64,000 nucleotides of DNA. It comes from Chryseobacterium formosum (lineage in GTDB: Bacteria > Bacteroidota > Bacteroidia > Flavobacteriales > Weeksellaceae). The first letter of the stretch is position 1. The number at the start of each line of letters is the position of its first letter. The translations under genes were made by a program, and so were the position numbers. Below are positions 36,456-45,899 of the stretch, piece by piece. Where the stretch lies: assembly GCF_026460885.1 (NCBI RefSeq), contig NZ_JAOVZW010000018.1, forward strand, positions 1-64,000, written 5' to 3'. The notes under the pieces were generated by a model. That model was not told the origin of the DNA. It made no database searches and was given only the letters and a program-made list of their open reading frames with translations.

Positions 36456-37415
36456 AACTTCATTCAGAAGAATATCTTCAATATTATCTGGATAATCAAC
36501 TTGAAAATGAAGATCAGAAGCTACCCAATTTTTAATTTCTTCTAAATCTAAAATTTTAGAATTCGGAATTCCCATTTTATTTAAAGCACATGCATTACAT
36601 TCCTGTTCATACTGGTTATGAATAGGAATTACGAATAGTTTTTTATCCATAAAAAGTGCTTCAGCCGGAGTCTCAAAGCCAGCATTGCATAAAATACCGT
36701 CACAGTTTTCGAAAGATTTTAAATATTGAATTTCATCAATCGGGAAAACCTCAACATTCCTCTCCTTTCTGTGAAGTTTGCTATGTTTGGAAAAAACTTT
36801 CCACTCTACAGGAATTTCACTTAAAACTTTAATGATATTTTCATCTGAAAAACTCGGAAGATAAACCACGTAAAATCCTTTTTTATCAGGATTTAAATTT
36901 CTTATTTTCCTTCTGATAACCGGTTTTTTAATTTGTGGATGATAGTTATTAAAATGAAAACCTATTTTCCTTTCACTTGGAACATAATATTTTAAAATCA
37001 ATTCTCCGAAAAAGTCTTTTTTATCAGGTTTTGGTGTTTCTTTAAAACTCATTGAGGCTTGATGACTCAGCTCAATCATATTTAAATTTTTCGTTTTACA
37101 AGCCCAACCCGTCAAAGGTTCATAATCATTAATGATTAAATCATACTTGCTTAAATCGATATCTTTAATGGTTTTAAATGCTTCTAGAAAAGAATTTTCA
37201 AAAAGAATTTTTTTATAAGAAATTCCTCCTGTTTTATTGTAAAGCAGAGAAACACCTTTGTGTTGAAAGTTGATAGGAAAATCAGCTTTTAACTGAGATT
37301 GATGACCACTGATTAATGTATCTACAGAAACATATTTTTTAAGAATCGGAATAATTTCCTGCGCTCTCGCAACATGACCGTTTCCTGTTCCCTGAAATGC
37401 ATACAAAACTTTCAT
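36444..37415 (-). CDS. Glycosyltransferase (GT28/MJ1255-like)
   Basis: 323 residues, no signal peptide. N-terminal glycine-rich loop GTGNGHVARAQEI (about 10-22) and, in the second half, NCDGILCNAGFETPAEALFMDKKLFVIPIHNQYEQECNA, which matches the nucleotide-sugar binding region of GT-B enzymes such as MurG and MJ1255. It probably transfers a sugar to a lipid or envelope acceptor. The metallophosphoesterase gene lies only 1 bp upstream of its start, so the two form an operon. Confidence 0.85.
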   Translation of the reverse strand: MKVLYAFQGTGNGHVARAQEIIPILKKYVSVDTLISGHQSQLKADFPINFQHKGVSLLYNKTGGISYKKILFENSFLEAFKTIKDIDLSKYDLIINDYEPLTGWACKTKNLNMIELSHQASMSFKETPKPDKKDFFGELILKYYVPSERKIGFHFNNYHPQIKKPVIRRKIRNLNPDKKGFYVVYLPSFSDENIIKVLSEIPVEWKVFSKHSKLHRKERNVEVFPIDEIQYLKSFENCDGILCNAGFETPAEALFMDKKLFVIPIHNQYEQECNACALNKMGIPNSKILDLEEIKNWVASDLHFQVDYPDNIEDILLNEVLVL

Positions 37416-37416
37416 G

Positions 37417-38241
37417 CTAAGTAAATTGGGTTACAATTTTCAAAAGATCCGAACTTTTGATATCCTGAATTTCTTCAGTTTCGTCATCTTTAAGTAAATG
37501 TTTGTAATCTTCATAGTGAAAAATCGTCCATTCATTCTGATTAAATTCTAAAGCTGATAAATTTTCAATCCAATCTCCTGAGTTCAAATAAGTACATGAA
37601 CCTTTTTTGTTTACTACTTCACGCATTTGAGGTTGATGAATGTGACCACAAATTACATAATCGTAGCCGTTATCGATTGCCAGTTCAGACGCCGTTAATT
37701 CAAAATCGCCGATGTATTTTACCGCCTTTTTTACGTTATTCTTGATTTTTTTTGAAAATGAATATTTTTCTCTACCCATTTTTTCTAAAAACCAATTCAC
37801 AGCATTATTAATGACGATGAGAAGATCGTATCCTTTTCCACCTAATTTTGCAATCCATTTTGAATGCTGAACGGATGCATCAAAAACATCTCCATGGAAA
37901 ATCCACGTTTTTTTGTGATTAATTTCAAGGCAAAGTTTGTCGCAAACTTTTAGTTTACCCAATTCGAAGTCGGTAAACTTTCTGAACATTTCATCGTGGT
38001 TACCGGTAATATAGTAGACATTTGTGTTTTTCGTAGCAAAAGAAATAATCTTTTTGATTACTTTTAAATGAGGCTTAGGGAAGTAAGACTTTTTAAACTG
38101 CCAAATATCGATGATATCACCATTTAAAACTAATGTTTTCGGTTGAATAGAATTTAGATATCTAAGAAGTTCTTTAGCCTTACATCCGTAAGTTCCCAAA
38201 TGTACATCCGAAATAACAACCAGTTCAACGTCTCTTTTCAT
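37417..38241 (-). CDS. LpxH-like metallophosphoesterase
   Basis: 274 residues with all calcineurin-type metal motifs: DVHLG (Asp12, His14), NGDIIDIW (Asp42), GNHDE (Asn81, His82), HGD (about 115) and GHIHQP (about 203-206). The length and spacing fit Bacteroidota relatives of LpxH, which hydrolyses UDP-2,3-diacylglucosamine in lipid A synthesis; other substrates such as phospholipid head groups are possible. Co-transcribed with the glycosyltransferase. The 5' region (38242-38324) is similar to that of the arginine deiminase-like operon at 62789. Confidence 0.85.
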   Translation of the reverse strand: MKRDVELVVISDVHLGTYGCKAKELLRYLNSIQPKTLVLNGDIIDIWQFKKSYFPKPHLKVIKKIISFATKNTNVYYITGNHDEMFRKFTDFELGKLKVCDKLCLEINHKKTWIFHGDVFDASVQHSKWIAKLGGKGYDLLIVINNAVNWFLEKMGREKYSFSKKIKNNVKKAVKYIGDFELTASELAIDNGYDYVICGHIHQPQMREVVNKKGSCTYLNSGDWIENLSALEFNQNEWTIFHYEDYKHLLKDDETEEIQDIKSSDLLKIVTQFT

Positions 38242-38324
38242 TTGCAGATATTTATCTTACTAAATGATCAAATGTGATCGCCATATCAATTAGTATTTTT
38301 GTATTACCAAGGATGGCGATTGCA
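38242..38324 (-). promoter_or_regulatory. Shared leader element, copy 1 (upstream of LpxH-like gene)
   Basis: In mRNA sense: stem arm ATCGCCAT (38313-38320), a 28-base loop, arm ATGGCGAT (38277-38284), then CATTTGA (38268-38274), then an AT-rich spacer to the ATG 26 bases further. The same order of words, hairpin and spacing occurs in front of the gene at 62789. A TTTCTTTG at 38340-38347 could be a one-mismatch -7 box, putting the hairpin in the 5' UTR. Function unknown; inferred cis-regulatory RNA or protein site. Confidence 0.5.
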
Positions 38325-38421
38325 CAATTGATTCTTTTGCAAAGAAACTAATTGAAAATGAACTGTGTATGAATGCTATATTATTTTTTATAAACAACTC
38401 TAATTTTAATCTTAAAAAATA

Positions 38422-38495
38422 GCCACGAATTCACGAATAATCAATCTTTCCTTTTAAGGGATTTCATTTGATTACCTAATTCGTAAATTCATGGC
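38422..38495. repeat. Imperfect inverted repeat, intergenic
   Basis: 17-base arms (GCCACGAATTCACGAAT at 38422-38438, and its near reverse complement at 38479-38495, 15 of 17 matching) enclose 40 bases in the gap between the LpxH-like gene and yebC. It resembles dispersed intergenic palindromes of Bacteroidota. It is also close enough to the yebC stop (38530) to act as a terminator, but there is no T-run. Confidence 0.6.
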
Positions 38496-38529
38496 AAAAT
38501 ATTTAGAAGTTTATAAAACTTGTGAATTT

Positions 38530-39270
38530 TTATAAAGACTCCAATAATTCGTCTGTGATTTCCATGTTATGATATACGTTTTGTACATCATCATCTTCCT
38601 CAAAACGATCAAGCATTTTCATATTTACTTTAAATTGCTCTGCATTGACTTCTTTTATATTATTCGGAATCCTTTGCAATTCTGCACTTTTAGCTTCAAT
38701 TTTAAGCTCATCTAATTTGTGAGATAAAGAACCGAAGTCCTCAAAAGCAGTTGTGATCATTACTTCCTCATCATCTTTTTCTACATCTTCTGCTCCACCG
38801 TCAATCATTTCCATTTCAAAATCATCCCAATCCATCGTAACTTTAGCTAAATCGATTGTAAAAATTCCTTTTCTGTCGAAGATGAAGGCTAATTCGCCAT
38901 TCTTTCCAAGATTACCATCAAACTTATTGAAAATTGCTCTTACATTAGCTACAGTTCTTGTAGGATTGTTTGTAGTACATTCTACGAAAAATGCAACACC
39001 ACCTTGTCCGTAACCTTCATAAGTGATTTCCTCATAATTTTCTGCATCTGCACCACCTGCTTTTTTGATTGCTCTTTCAACATTATCTTTAGGCATATTT
39101 GCACCCTTAGCATTCTGGATACATCTTCTCAATGCAGGATTGGCTTCCGGATCTGTTCCTCCAGCTTTAACTGCTAAGGCAATATCTTTACCTATTTTAG
39201 AAAAAGTCTTGGCCATTTTATCCCAACGAGCCATTTTGGATGCTTTTCTATATTCAAACGCTCTTCCCAT
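38530..39270 (-). CDS. YebC/PmpR-family protein (TACO1-like)
   Basis: 246 residues. The YebC signature is clear: RWDKMAKTFSKIGKDIALAVKAGG near the N-terminus, NMPKDNVERAIKKA, YEGYGQGGVAFFVEC and TNNPTRTVANVR, then acidic C-terminal domains. Members were first called transcription regulators; recent work on the family points to a ribosome-associated role in translation of proline-rich stretches. The sequence cannot decide between these. Single gene, with a -7 box at 39290-39297. Confidence 0.95.
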   Translation of the reverse strand: MGRAFEYRKASKMARWDKMAKTFSKIGKDIALAVKAGGTDPEANPALRRCIQNAKGANMPKDNVERAIKKAGGADAENYEEITYEGYGQGGVAFFVECTTNNPTRTVANVRAIFNKFDGNLGKNGELAFIFDRKGIFTIDLAKVTMDWDDFEMEMIDGGAEDVEKDDEEVMITTAFEDFGSLSHKLDELKIEAKSAELQRIPNNIKEVNAEQFKVNMKMLDRFEEDDDVQNVYHNMEITDELLESL

Positions 39271-39289
39271 TTTTTGTATTAAATTTTGA

Positions 39290-39297
39290 CAAAAATA
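39290..39297 (-). promoter_or_regulatory. -7 promoter box for the YebC gene
   Basis: TATTTTTG on the minus strand matches TAnnTTTG, 19 bp upstream of the start codon and just downstream of the ompA terminator. Confidence 0.5.
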
Positions 39298-39310
39298 CTC
39301 AAAATCAACA

Positions 39311-39345
39311 ACAAAAAAAATACCCCCAGAAACCTGGAGGTATTT
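39311..39345 (-). terminator. Intrinsic terminator of the OmpA-family gene
   Basis: Twelve-base arms with one mismatch (39318-39329 with 39334-39345) and a 4-base loop are followed on the minus strand by a continuous T-run. This is a strong terminator, as expected after a highly expressed outer-membrane gene. Confidence 0.9.
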
Positions 39346-39363
39346 ATTATTTAGAAAAATTAA

Positions 39364-40854
39364 TTATTTTTTCTTTTTAGCTGGAGCTTTTTTCTTTTTA
39401 GCTGGAGCTTTTTTAACTGGTAAGTCAGATTTCTTGTAAGTTTCCCACTCTGATCCAGAGATAGCTCTTACAACAACTCTTCTATCAGCTTGTCTTTCTT
39501 CATCAGAAGCAGTTTCAGCAACTTTAGCGTCTTGCTCACCAATACCGATAGATTTCAATACTGATGGATTAACACCTCTAGATTCTAAAGCAGCAACTAC
39601 AGCAGCAGCTCTTTGCTTAGATAGGTTTAAGTTATAAACATCACTACCTTTTTTGTCAGTCATACCAACAATTACAAAGTTTTGACCTGCAGCTTCATCC
39701 TTAATGATTCTAGCAGCTTGATCCAATTTACCATTAGATTGTGCTTTGATTGTAGCTTTGTTGAAGTCAAATAATAGATCTCTAAATTCTTCAGTTACTC
39801 TCTCGTCAATTGGCTTAACTGGAGCTGGAGGAGGACATCCGTTAAATTCTGGAACTCCAGGAACTGTAGGACATGCATCATCTTTATCTAAGATTCCGTC
39901 ACCGTCTGTATCTGGCCAAGGACAACCGTTGTTTTCTGCAGGACCTGCAACTGATGGACAAGCGTCATCTTTGTCGATTACACCGTCACCATCTGTATCT
40001 GGCCAAGGACAACCATTGTTTTCAACCGGACCAGCAACTTCTGGACACTGATCGTCTTTATCTGGAACTCCATCACCGTCTGTATCAGGACATCCTTGGA
40101 ATTCTGGTAAACCTGGTGTATCTGGACACAAATCATCTTTGTCTAAGATACCATCCTTATCTCTGTCTCTGTTTCCGAATCTGAAGTTCAATGAAGCAGA
40201 AGCTTGCCAAAAGTTAGCATAGTTAGCTTTATCTCCAGGAGTTGAAACGTAATCACCTTGAACACCTAAACCGAAGTTCTTAGTCAACCAGAAGTTAACA
40301 CCTGCACCTGTAGAAACTACGAAGTGATTAGCTTTACCTGGTTCCATTCCATTATCACCATTGGTAGTCATTTCTGCTGGATTACCGTTGATGAAAGTTT
40401 GTCTTGGGAAAGAAAGACTTGTGTAGTCATGTCTTAAATAGTTAGCACCAACTCTCAAGTATGGATCAAACCAAGACTCTTCATTCCAGATAAGTCCAGC
40501 CGCTTTAGCTTGGAAACCTAAACCTGTCATCAACATGAATTCTTTACCCATGTTAAGTCTTTTGTTTTCAACATTTCCTACACTAGTTTGCCAGTCGATA
40601 ACTAAACCTTTACCGATGTTTCTTGCAACTGTTAATTTAGAAAGTGGTGGTGTAATTGAAAAATTGTTCACGTTGAACATATTTTTCGTCAAATTAGTAG
40701 CAGAAAACGTATTGGTAAAATTACCACGCTGTGCTGTATGGTTTTCCGCATGAGCACCAACTCCGATCATCCACGGATTGTTGGTAGTCTGAGCGAAAAC
40801 AGTAGAAGCAACCGTAAGCGCCAATACTGAAATTCCTAATTTTAGATTTTTCAT
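39364..40854 (-). CDS. OmpA-family outer-membrane protein with TSP3 repeats and Lys-rich tail
   Basis: 496 residues. Signal peptide ending in STVFAQ; an N-terminal outer-membrane barrel (about 22-230); a calcium-binding thrombospondin type 3 region (about 232-345) with repeated D-x-D-G-D-G-x-x-D-K-D-D-x-C-P units; and an OmpA C-terminal peptidoglycan-binding domain (LLFDFNKATIKAQS to ADRRVVVRAI). A basic tail made of two KKAPAKKKK-type repeats ends the protein. It anchors the outer membrane to peptidoglycan. Codon choice is more restricted than in neighbours, as in abundant proteins. A promoter with both elements and a strong terminator bound it. Confidence 0.95.
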   Translation of the reverse strand: MKNLKLGISVLALTVASTVFAQTTNNPWMIGVGAHAENHTAQRGNFTNTFSATNLTKNMFNVNNFSITPPLSKLTVARNIGKGLVIDWQTSVGNVENKRLNMGKEFMLMTGLGFQAKAAGLIWNEESWFDPYLRVGANYLRHDYTSLSFPRQTFINGNPAEMTTNGDNGMEPGKANHFVVSTGAGVNFWLTKNFGLGVQGDYVSTPGDKANYANFWQASASLNFRFGNRDRDKDGILDKDDLCPDTPGLPEFQGCPDTDGDGVPDKDDQCPEVAGPVENNGCPWPDTDGDGVIDKDDACPSVAGPAENNGCPWPDTDGDGILDKDDACPTVPGVPEFNGCPPPAPVKPIDERVTEEFRDLLFDFNKATIKAQSNGKLDQAARIIKDEAAGQNFVIVGMTDKKGSDVYNLNLSKQRAAAVVAALESRGVNPSVLKSIGIGEQDAKVAETASDEERQADRRVVVRAISGSEWETYKKSDLPVKKAPAKKKKAPAKKKK

Positions 40855-40883
40855 AGAATTAAATGATTAAATAATTGATATTG

Positions 40884-40915
40884 CAAAATAAATATAATTT
40901 TTCTTTATAAACAAA
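40884..40915 (-). promoter_or_regulatory. Promoter of the OmpA-family gene (-7 and -33)
   Basis: On the minus strand TTTG (40912-40915) is followed after 20 bp by TTATTTTG (40884-40891), which has one mismatch to TAnnTTTG. The spacing fits the Bacteroidota housekeeping promoter. Confidence 0.55.
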
Positions 40916-40931
40916 GTTTTCAGGATGATTT

Positions 40932-41390
40932 TTAACTTTTCTTTAATATTCTATCGAGGTTTCGCTTATTTTCTCTATCTTTTATACTCTCCCTTTTATC
41001 AAAGAGTTTTTTACCCCTTCCCAAGGCGATAATAATTTTAGCTTTTCCCCCATCGTTTATATAAAGCTTAAGCGGAATGATTGTATTCCCTGCATCCTTA
41101 AGTTTTTTTTCAAATTTTAACAGTTCTCTTTTGTGCAACAGCAACTTCCGTTCCCTTTTTGTTTTGTGGTTATAAAAAGTTCCCAATTTATATTCATCAA
41201 TCATCATATTAATGATATATAATTCCCCATCAATAAACTGGCAAAAAGACTCTGTGATAGATGCTTTAGAAGAACGAAGCGCTTTAATTTCCGTTCCCAT
41301 CAACACCATCCCAGCTTCTACCTCTTCTAGAATTTCATATTCAAACCGAGCTCTTTTATTTAATATCCTGACTGTTTTTTCAATCTTCAT
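40932..41390 (-). CDS. smpB: SsrA-binding protein SmpB
   Basis: 152 residues. Binds tmRNA and delivers it to stalled ribosomes in trans-translation. NKRARFEYEILEEVEAGMVLMGTEIKALR and GTFYNHKTKRERKLLLHKREL are diagnostic, and the C-terminal basic tail (KLFDKRESIKDRENKRNLDRILKKS) is present. The start at 41390 (MKIEKTV) was chosen because the 14-residue extension to 41432 is hydrophobic and absent from the family. No tmRNA gene was recognised in the window. Confidence 0.96.
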   Translation of the reverse strand: MKIEKTVRILNKRARFEYEILEEVEAGMVLMGTEIKALRSSKASITESFCQFIDGELYIINMMIDEYKLGTFYNHKTKRERKLLLHKRELLKFEKKLKDAGNTIIPLKLYINDGGKAKIIIALGRGKKLFDKRESIKDRENKRNLDRILKKS

Positions 41391-41436
41391 TATTCTTAAT
41401 TTTGTTAATAAATATACAAAATTTGCTTTCATATAA

Positions 41437-43131
<1,695 letters not shown>

Positions 43132-43162
43132 TCTTTAAGATACATTTAAACTTATACTAAAG

Positions 43163-43200
43163 AAAACTCCTCAAAATTAATTTTTGAGGAGTTTTTGTTT
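43163..43200. terminator. Bidirectional terminator
   Basis: A 14-bp perfect stem (43163-43176 with 43182-43195) and a 5-base loop, A-rich before and TTTTTG after, sits between the convergent ABC-F and M48 genes. Confidence 0.9.
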
Positions 43201-43216
43201 TAAATATTAAACTAAA

Positions 43217-44032
43217 TTATTTTGTAAGCTTTGTTGTTGGCAAAGAAACTGTTCCCGGATCTTTCCAAAGACCGTCTTTTTCAGCTTTTTTCTTAATCGC
43301 CTCCGCTCTTTTATTACTGTCGGGATGAGAATTAAACATTTTTTGGAATTTAGACTGAGTTGAACCTCCTTCAGAAAGTAAAGCCAACTTCTTGAATGCC
43401 GTATAAGCTCCTACAACATTGTATTTATTAGATTTCATAAAATCATAAGAATAATCATCAGCTTGATTTTCCTGTTTTTTGCTATGCGAAGCGTCAAGGA
43501 AAGCATTTGCCATTTTTCCAACCTGAGTTTCGCTTAGATTTGCTACAGTGGAAGAAGCAGATGAAGCTGCATCCATTGCGGCAGCTTTCAGATAAGCAGA
43601 CTTTATTCCATCTTTGGTGTCTTCGTTTTTGACATGACCGATTTCATGACCGATTACCGCTAATAATTCATCATCAGTCATTATATCCATTAATGAAGAA
43701 AAAACACGTACACTTCCATCCGCACAAGCAAATGCATTGATGTCGGTCACTTTGTAAACTTTATAATTTAAGTTTAAACCATCCTGAGATTTGTGCTTTG
43801 CAAAAAGTTTGTTTAAACGAACCGTGTAAGGATCTTTCGGACCTGCAATCGGGTTGTTTTTATCCATATAATCTACCGATTCTTTAGATAATTTAATTGC
43901 ATCTGCATTAGAAAATGTTAAAGCTGAAGCGCCTTTAGAAACTACACCTGCAGCTTTCCCTAAATTGATTTTTTGAGCTTGAACGTCCGTTACAGCACTT
44001 ATCAAAAGTGCAGAAATTAAGATTTTTTTCAT
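43217..44032 (-). CDS. M48-family metalloprotease, exported
   Basis: 271 residues. Signal peptide ending near DVQAQK. The zinc site HEIGH is at 129-133, with a downstream third ligand region QENQADDYSYDFM (about 187-199) as in M48 peptidases. The domain organisation (NAFACADGSVRVFSSLMDIMTDDELLAVIGHE) matches the LoiP/YcaL/BepA-like periplasmic group. No lipobox and no TPR domain. Probably takes part in quality control of envelope proteins. Single gene between two strong terminators. Confidence 0.92.
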   Translation of the reverse strand: MKKILISALLISAVTDVQAQKINLGKAAGVVSKGASALTFSNADAIKLSKESVDYMDKNNPIAGPKDPYTVRLNKLFAKHKSQDGLNLNYKVYKVTDINAFACADGSVRVFSSLMDIMTDDELLAVIGHEIGHVKNEDTKDGIKSAYLKAAAMDAASSASSTVANLSETQVGKMANAFLDASHSKKQENQADDYSYDFMKSNKYNVVGAYTAFKKLALLSEGGSTQSKFQKMFNSHPDSNKRAEAIKKKAEKDGLWKDPGTVSLPTTKLTK

Positions 44033-44070
44033 ACTATAAAAATTTGTGCTGTGAAGATAATACTTTTTAT

Positions 44071-44112
44071 AAAATAAAAATCCTCTTCCGGAAATGTACC
44101 GAAAAAGGATTT
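44071..44112 (-). terminator. Intrinsic terminator of the ferritin-like pair
   Basis: Fourteen-base arms with two mismatches (44078-44091 with 44099-44112) and a 7-base loop are followed on the minus strand by TTTTTATTTT. It lies just beyond the stop at 44135. Confidence 0.8.
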
Positions 44113-44134
44113 ACTATATATGAGAATTTATGCT

Positions 44135-44950
44135 TTAAACAATAAACAAACCGGCAATTGCAGCCGCATCTGTACCACTTAAAATTTCGTCATAAGCAGC
44201 AGAACCAGCCGCTGCACCGAATTTCGTGGCAGTATTAAAACCAGCCTGCATTGTCACGTCTTCTCCTGCGTAAACAGGATTTGTTGCAGCAGGCATATTT
44301 CCACCATTTGCTAATTCAATCCAGCCTTTGTTTGAGCGCATTCTTCTTACTTGAGAAGCATGTCTCGCTTCTACGGAATGAATTTGTAAAGCCGCCTGAA
44401 GAACCGCTTTATTTGACATTACATTTCCCGCTTGTCCTTTATATGCTCTTACTCCCGTATCTTCAAAAGCCTGAGCTAAAATCAGAAACTGTTGATAATT
44501 AGTAAAAGGTGTAAAGTTTCCTCCCGCTGTAAAATCGAAAGTTGGCTTCGCTTTCGGTGCTTCACCTAAAGAAGTTAAAGTAGCTTTTAAAAATGCAACG
44601 TGAGCTGCTTCATGTTTAGAGATCTGCATAAAAACAGTACGATCTGCCGTAGGAATCAATGTTCCTGCATTAAGACCGATTCGGTAATATTCATCTTCAA
44701 GATATTCAAGCGTTAAAGCTAATTGTAAAGCATCGGTTAAGACAGTTTTAGCGGTGATAGGATCATTATTTACTGTCAAAGTTTCAGCTTTTGCATTAGT
44801 TGACATTAATCCAGCTAGTCCTAAAGGTAATGCAGCAACTGCTGCTTTTTTTCCAAATGCTGAAATATCTGAAAATGTTTCTGATCTGGACGTTTGTCTT
44901 GTGAAAAAAGAATCGTCAGAAAGTTTATCTAATAATTTTAGAATGTTCAT
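44135..44950 (-). CDS. Ferritin-like domain protein (Ferritin_2/DUF4439-like)
   Basis: 271 residues. Residues about 65-225 form a four-helix ferritin-like domain with conserved carboxylate/His positions in LTLEYLEDEYYRIGL, SKHEAAHVAFLKATL, AFEDTGVRAYKG and HSVEARHASQVRRMR. These can bind a di-metal site. The N-terminal region contains a hydrophobic stretch (AAVAALPLGLAGL, about 36-48) after Ser/Thr-rich sequence, which may be an atypical export signal, though a canonical twin-arginine is missing. It lies 23 bp after a homologous gene. Related proteins are associated with desiccation or stress; substrate unknown. Confidence 0.82.
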   Translation of the reverse strand: MNILKLLDKLSDDSFFTRQTSRSETFSDISAFGKKAAVAALPLGLAGLMSTNAKAETLTVNNDPITAKTVLTDALQLALTLEYLEDEYYRIGLNAGTLIPTADRTVFMQISKHEAAHVAFLKATLTSLGEAPKAKPTFDFTAGGNFTPFTNYQQFLILAQAFEDTGVRAYKGQAGNVMSNKAVLQAALQIHSVEARHASQVRRMRSNKGWIELANGGNMPAATNPVYAGEDVTMQAGFNTATKFGAAAGSAAYDEILSGTDAAAIAGLFIV

Positions 44951-44973
44951 AATAATAGGTTTTGATGTGATAA

Positions 44974-45684
44974 TTAGTTAATACCCTGTTCTTTCCAAGT
45001 GAAAGGTGTTTTTATAAATCCTCCTGCAGCCATTACAATTTCTTTCGGTTCTTTAGCTACATCAAGTCCGTTTGCATTGATTACATCATCTCCTGAAAAT
45101 GCAGCCGTTCCTGGATTAATCAAATCTCTAATTGCAGCAGCATGTCTTGCTTCAACAGAAACAATTTTACCTGCAACAACTAAGTAAGTAGGATTTGTAA
45201 TATACTTTCCTGCTGCGTTATATGCAGCAACACCTGTATCTTCCAATGCTTTTGCAGTAGCTAAAACAGAAGCTCTATCATTAAAATTCACATTTGGATA
45301 TTGAAATTCTAAAGTCGGTAAAACATTTTGTGTCGCAGCTGAAATTGCAGCTTTAAAAAAATCACGGTGAATAACTTCATGGTGATAAAGATCTGTTAAG
45401 ATTTCCTTTTCAGCATTTGAAATTCCGCTATAGAAACTATTAACAACTTTCGTATAAAAATCAGCTTCTAACTGCTCCAAAGCATATGCATAATTAAGAA
45501 TACCTACATCTCCCGAACCCAAATCAAATATTCCGGGGTTTTCCATGTATTCCATATCGTCATCGTTACATCCTACCAAAGTAAGACCAGCTACGGCAAG
45601 ACCAATACCGCTTAGTTTTAGGAAGTTTCTTCTACTGGTGTCCAGAGTGGCTCCCTGGCTTGAAACTTTAATTGTTTTTTTCAT
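44974..45684 (-). CDS. Tat-exported ferritin-like lipoprotein
   Basis: 236 residues. The N-terminus carries a twin-arginine motif (TSRRNFLKLSG, Arg18-Arg19) and a lipobox LVGC with Cys39, so it should be folded in the cytoplasm, exported by Tat and lipidated. The ferritin-like domain (about 60-200) shows the same metal-ligand pattern as its downstream neighbour: LEQLEADFYTK, LYHHEVIHRDFFKA, ALEDTGVAAY and SVEARHAAAIRD. Tat export is consistent with a metal-loaded protein. The two genes are an evident duplication and operon. Confidence 0.88.
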   Translation of the reverse strand: MKKTIKVSSQGATLDTSRRNFLKLSGIGLAVAGLTLVGCNDDDMEYMENPGIFDLGSGDVGILNYAYALEQLEADFYTKVVNSFYSGISNAEKEILTDLYHHEVIHRDFFKAAISAATQNVLPTLEFQYPNVNFNDRASVLATAKALEDTGVAAYNAAGKYITNPTYLVVAGKIVSVEARHAAAIRDLINPGTAAFSGDDVINANGLDVAKEPKEIVMAAGGFIKTPFTWKEQGIN

Positions 45685-45887
45685 AATATAATTTTAAATA
45701 GGTTTAGTATTTAAAATCATCTACGAGAACAAACAACATTTTGGTTTTAATAAATTGTAATTATTTTTAAATTTTACTAAAAATTTAATTACACATACCA
45801 CATTTAGTTAAGAATATTTCAAAATTTCACCTCAAGAGAATTTGAATTTGCTTATTATTTTCAATAGCTTTTAAAATAAATTTTGCC

Positions 45888-45895
45888 TATTTTTG
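45888..45895 (+). promoter_or_regulatory. -7 promoter box for recJ
   Basis: TATTTTTG matches TAnnTTTG and ends only 4 bp before the recJ ATG, which would give a leaderless or very short-leader transcript. Confidence 0.45.
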
Positions 45896-45899
45896 TGAA

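Noticed and set aside
39746..40184. Plus-strand frames (101 and 103 residues) opposite the TSP3 repeats
   Set aside because: Repetitive only because the TSP3 codons on the other strand repeat.
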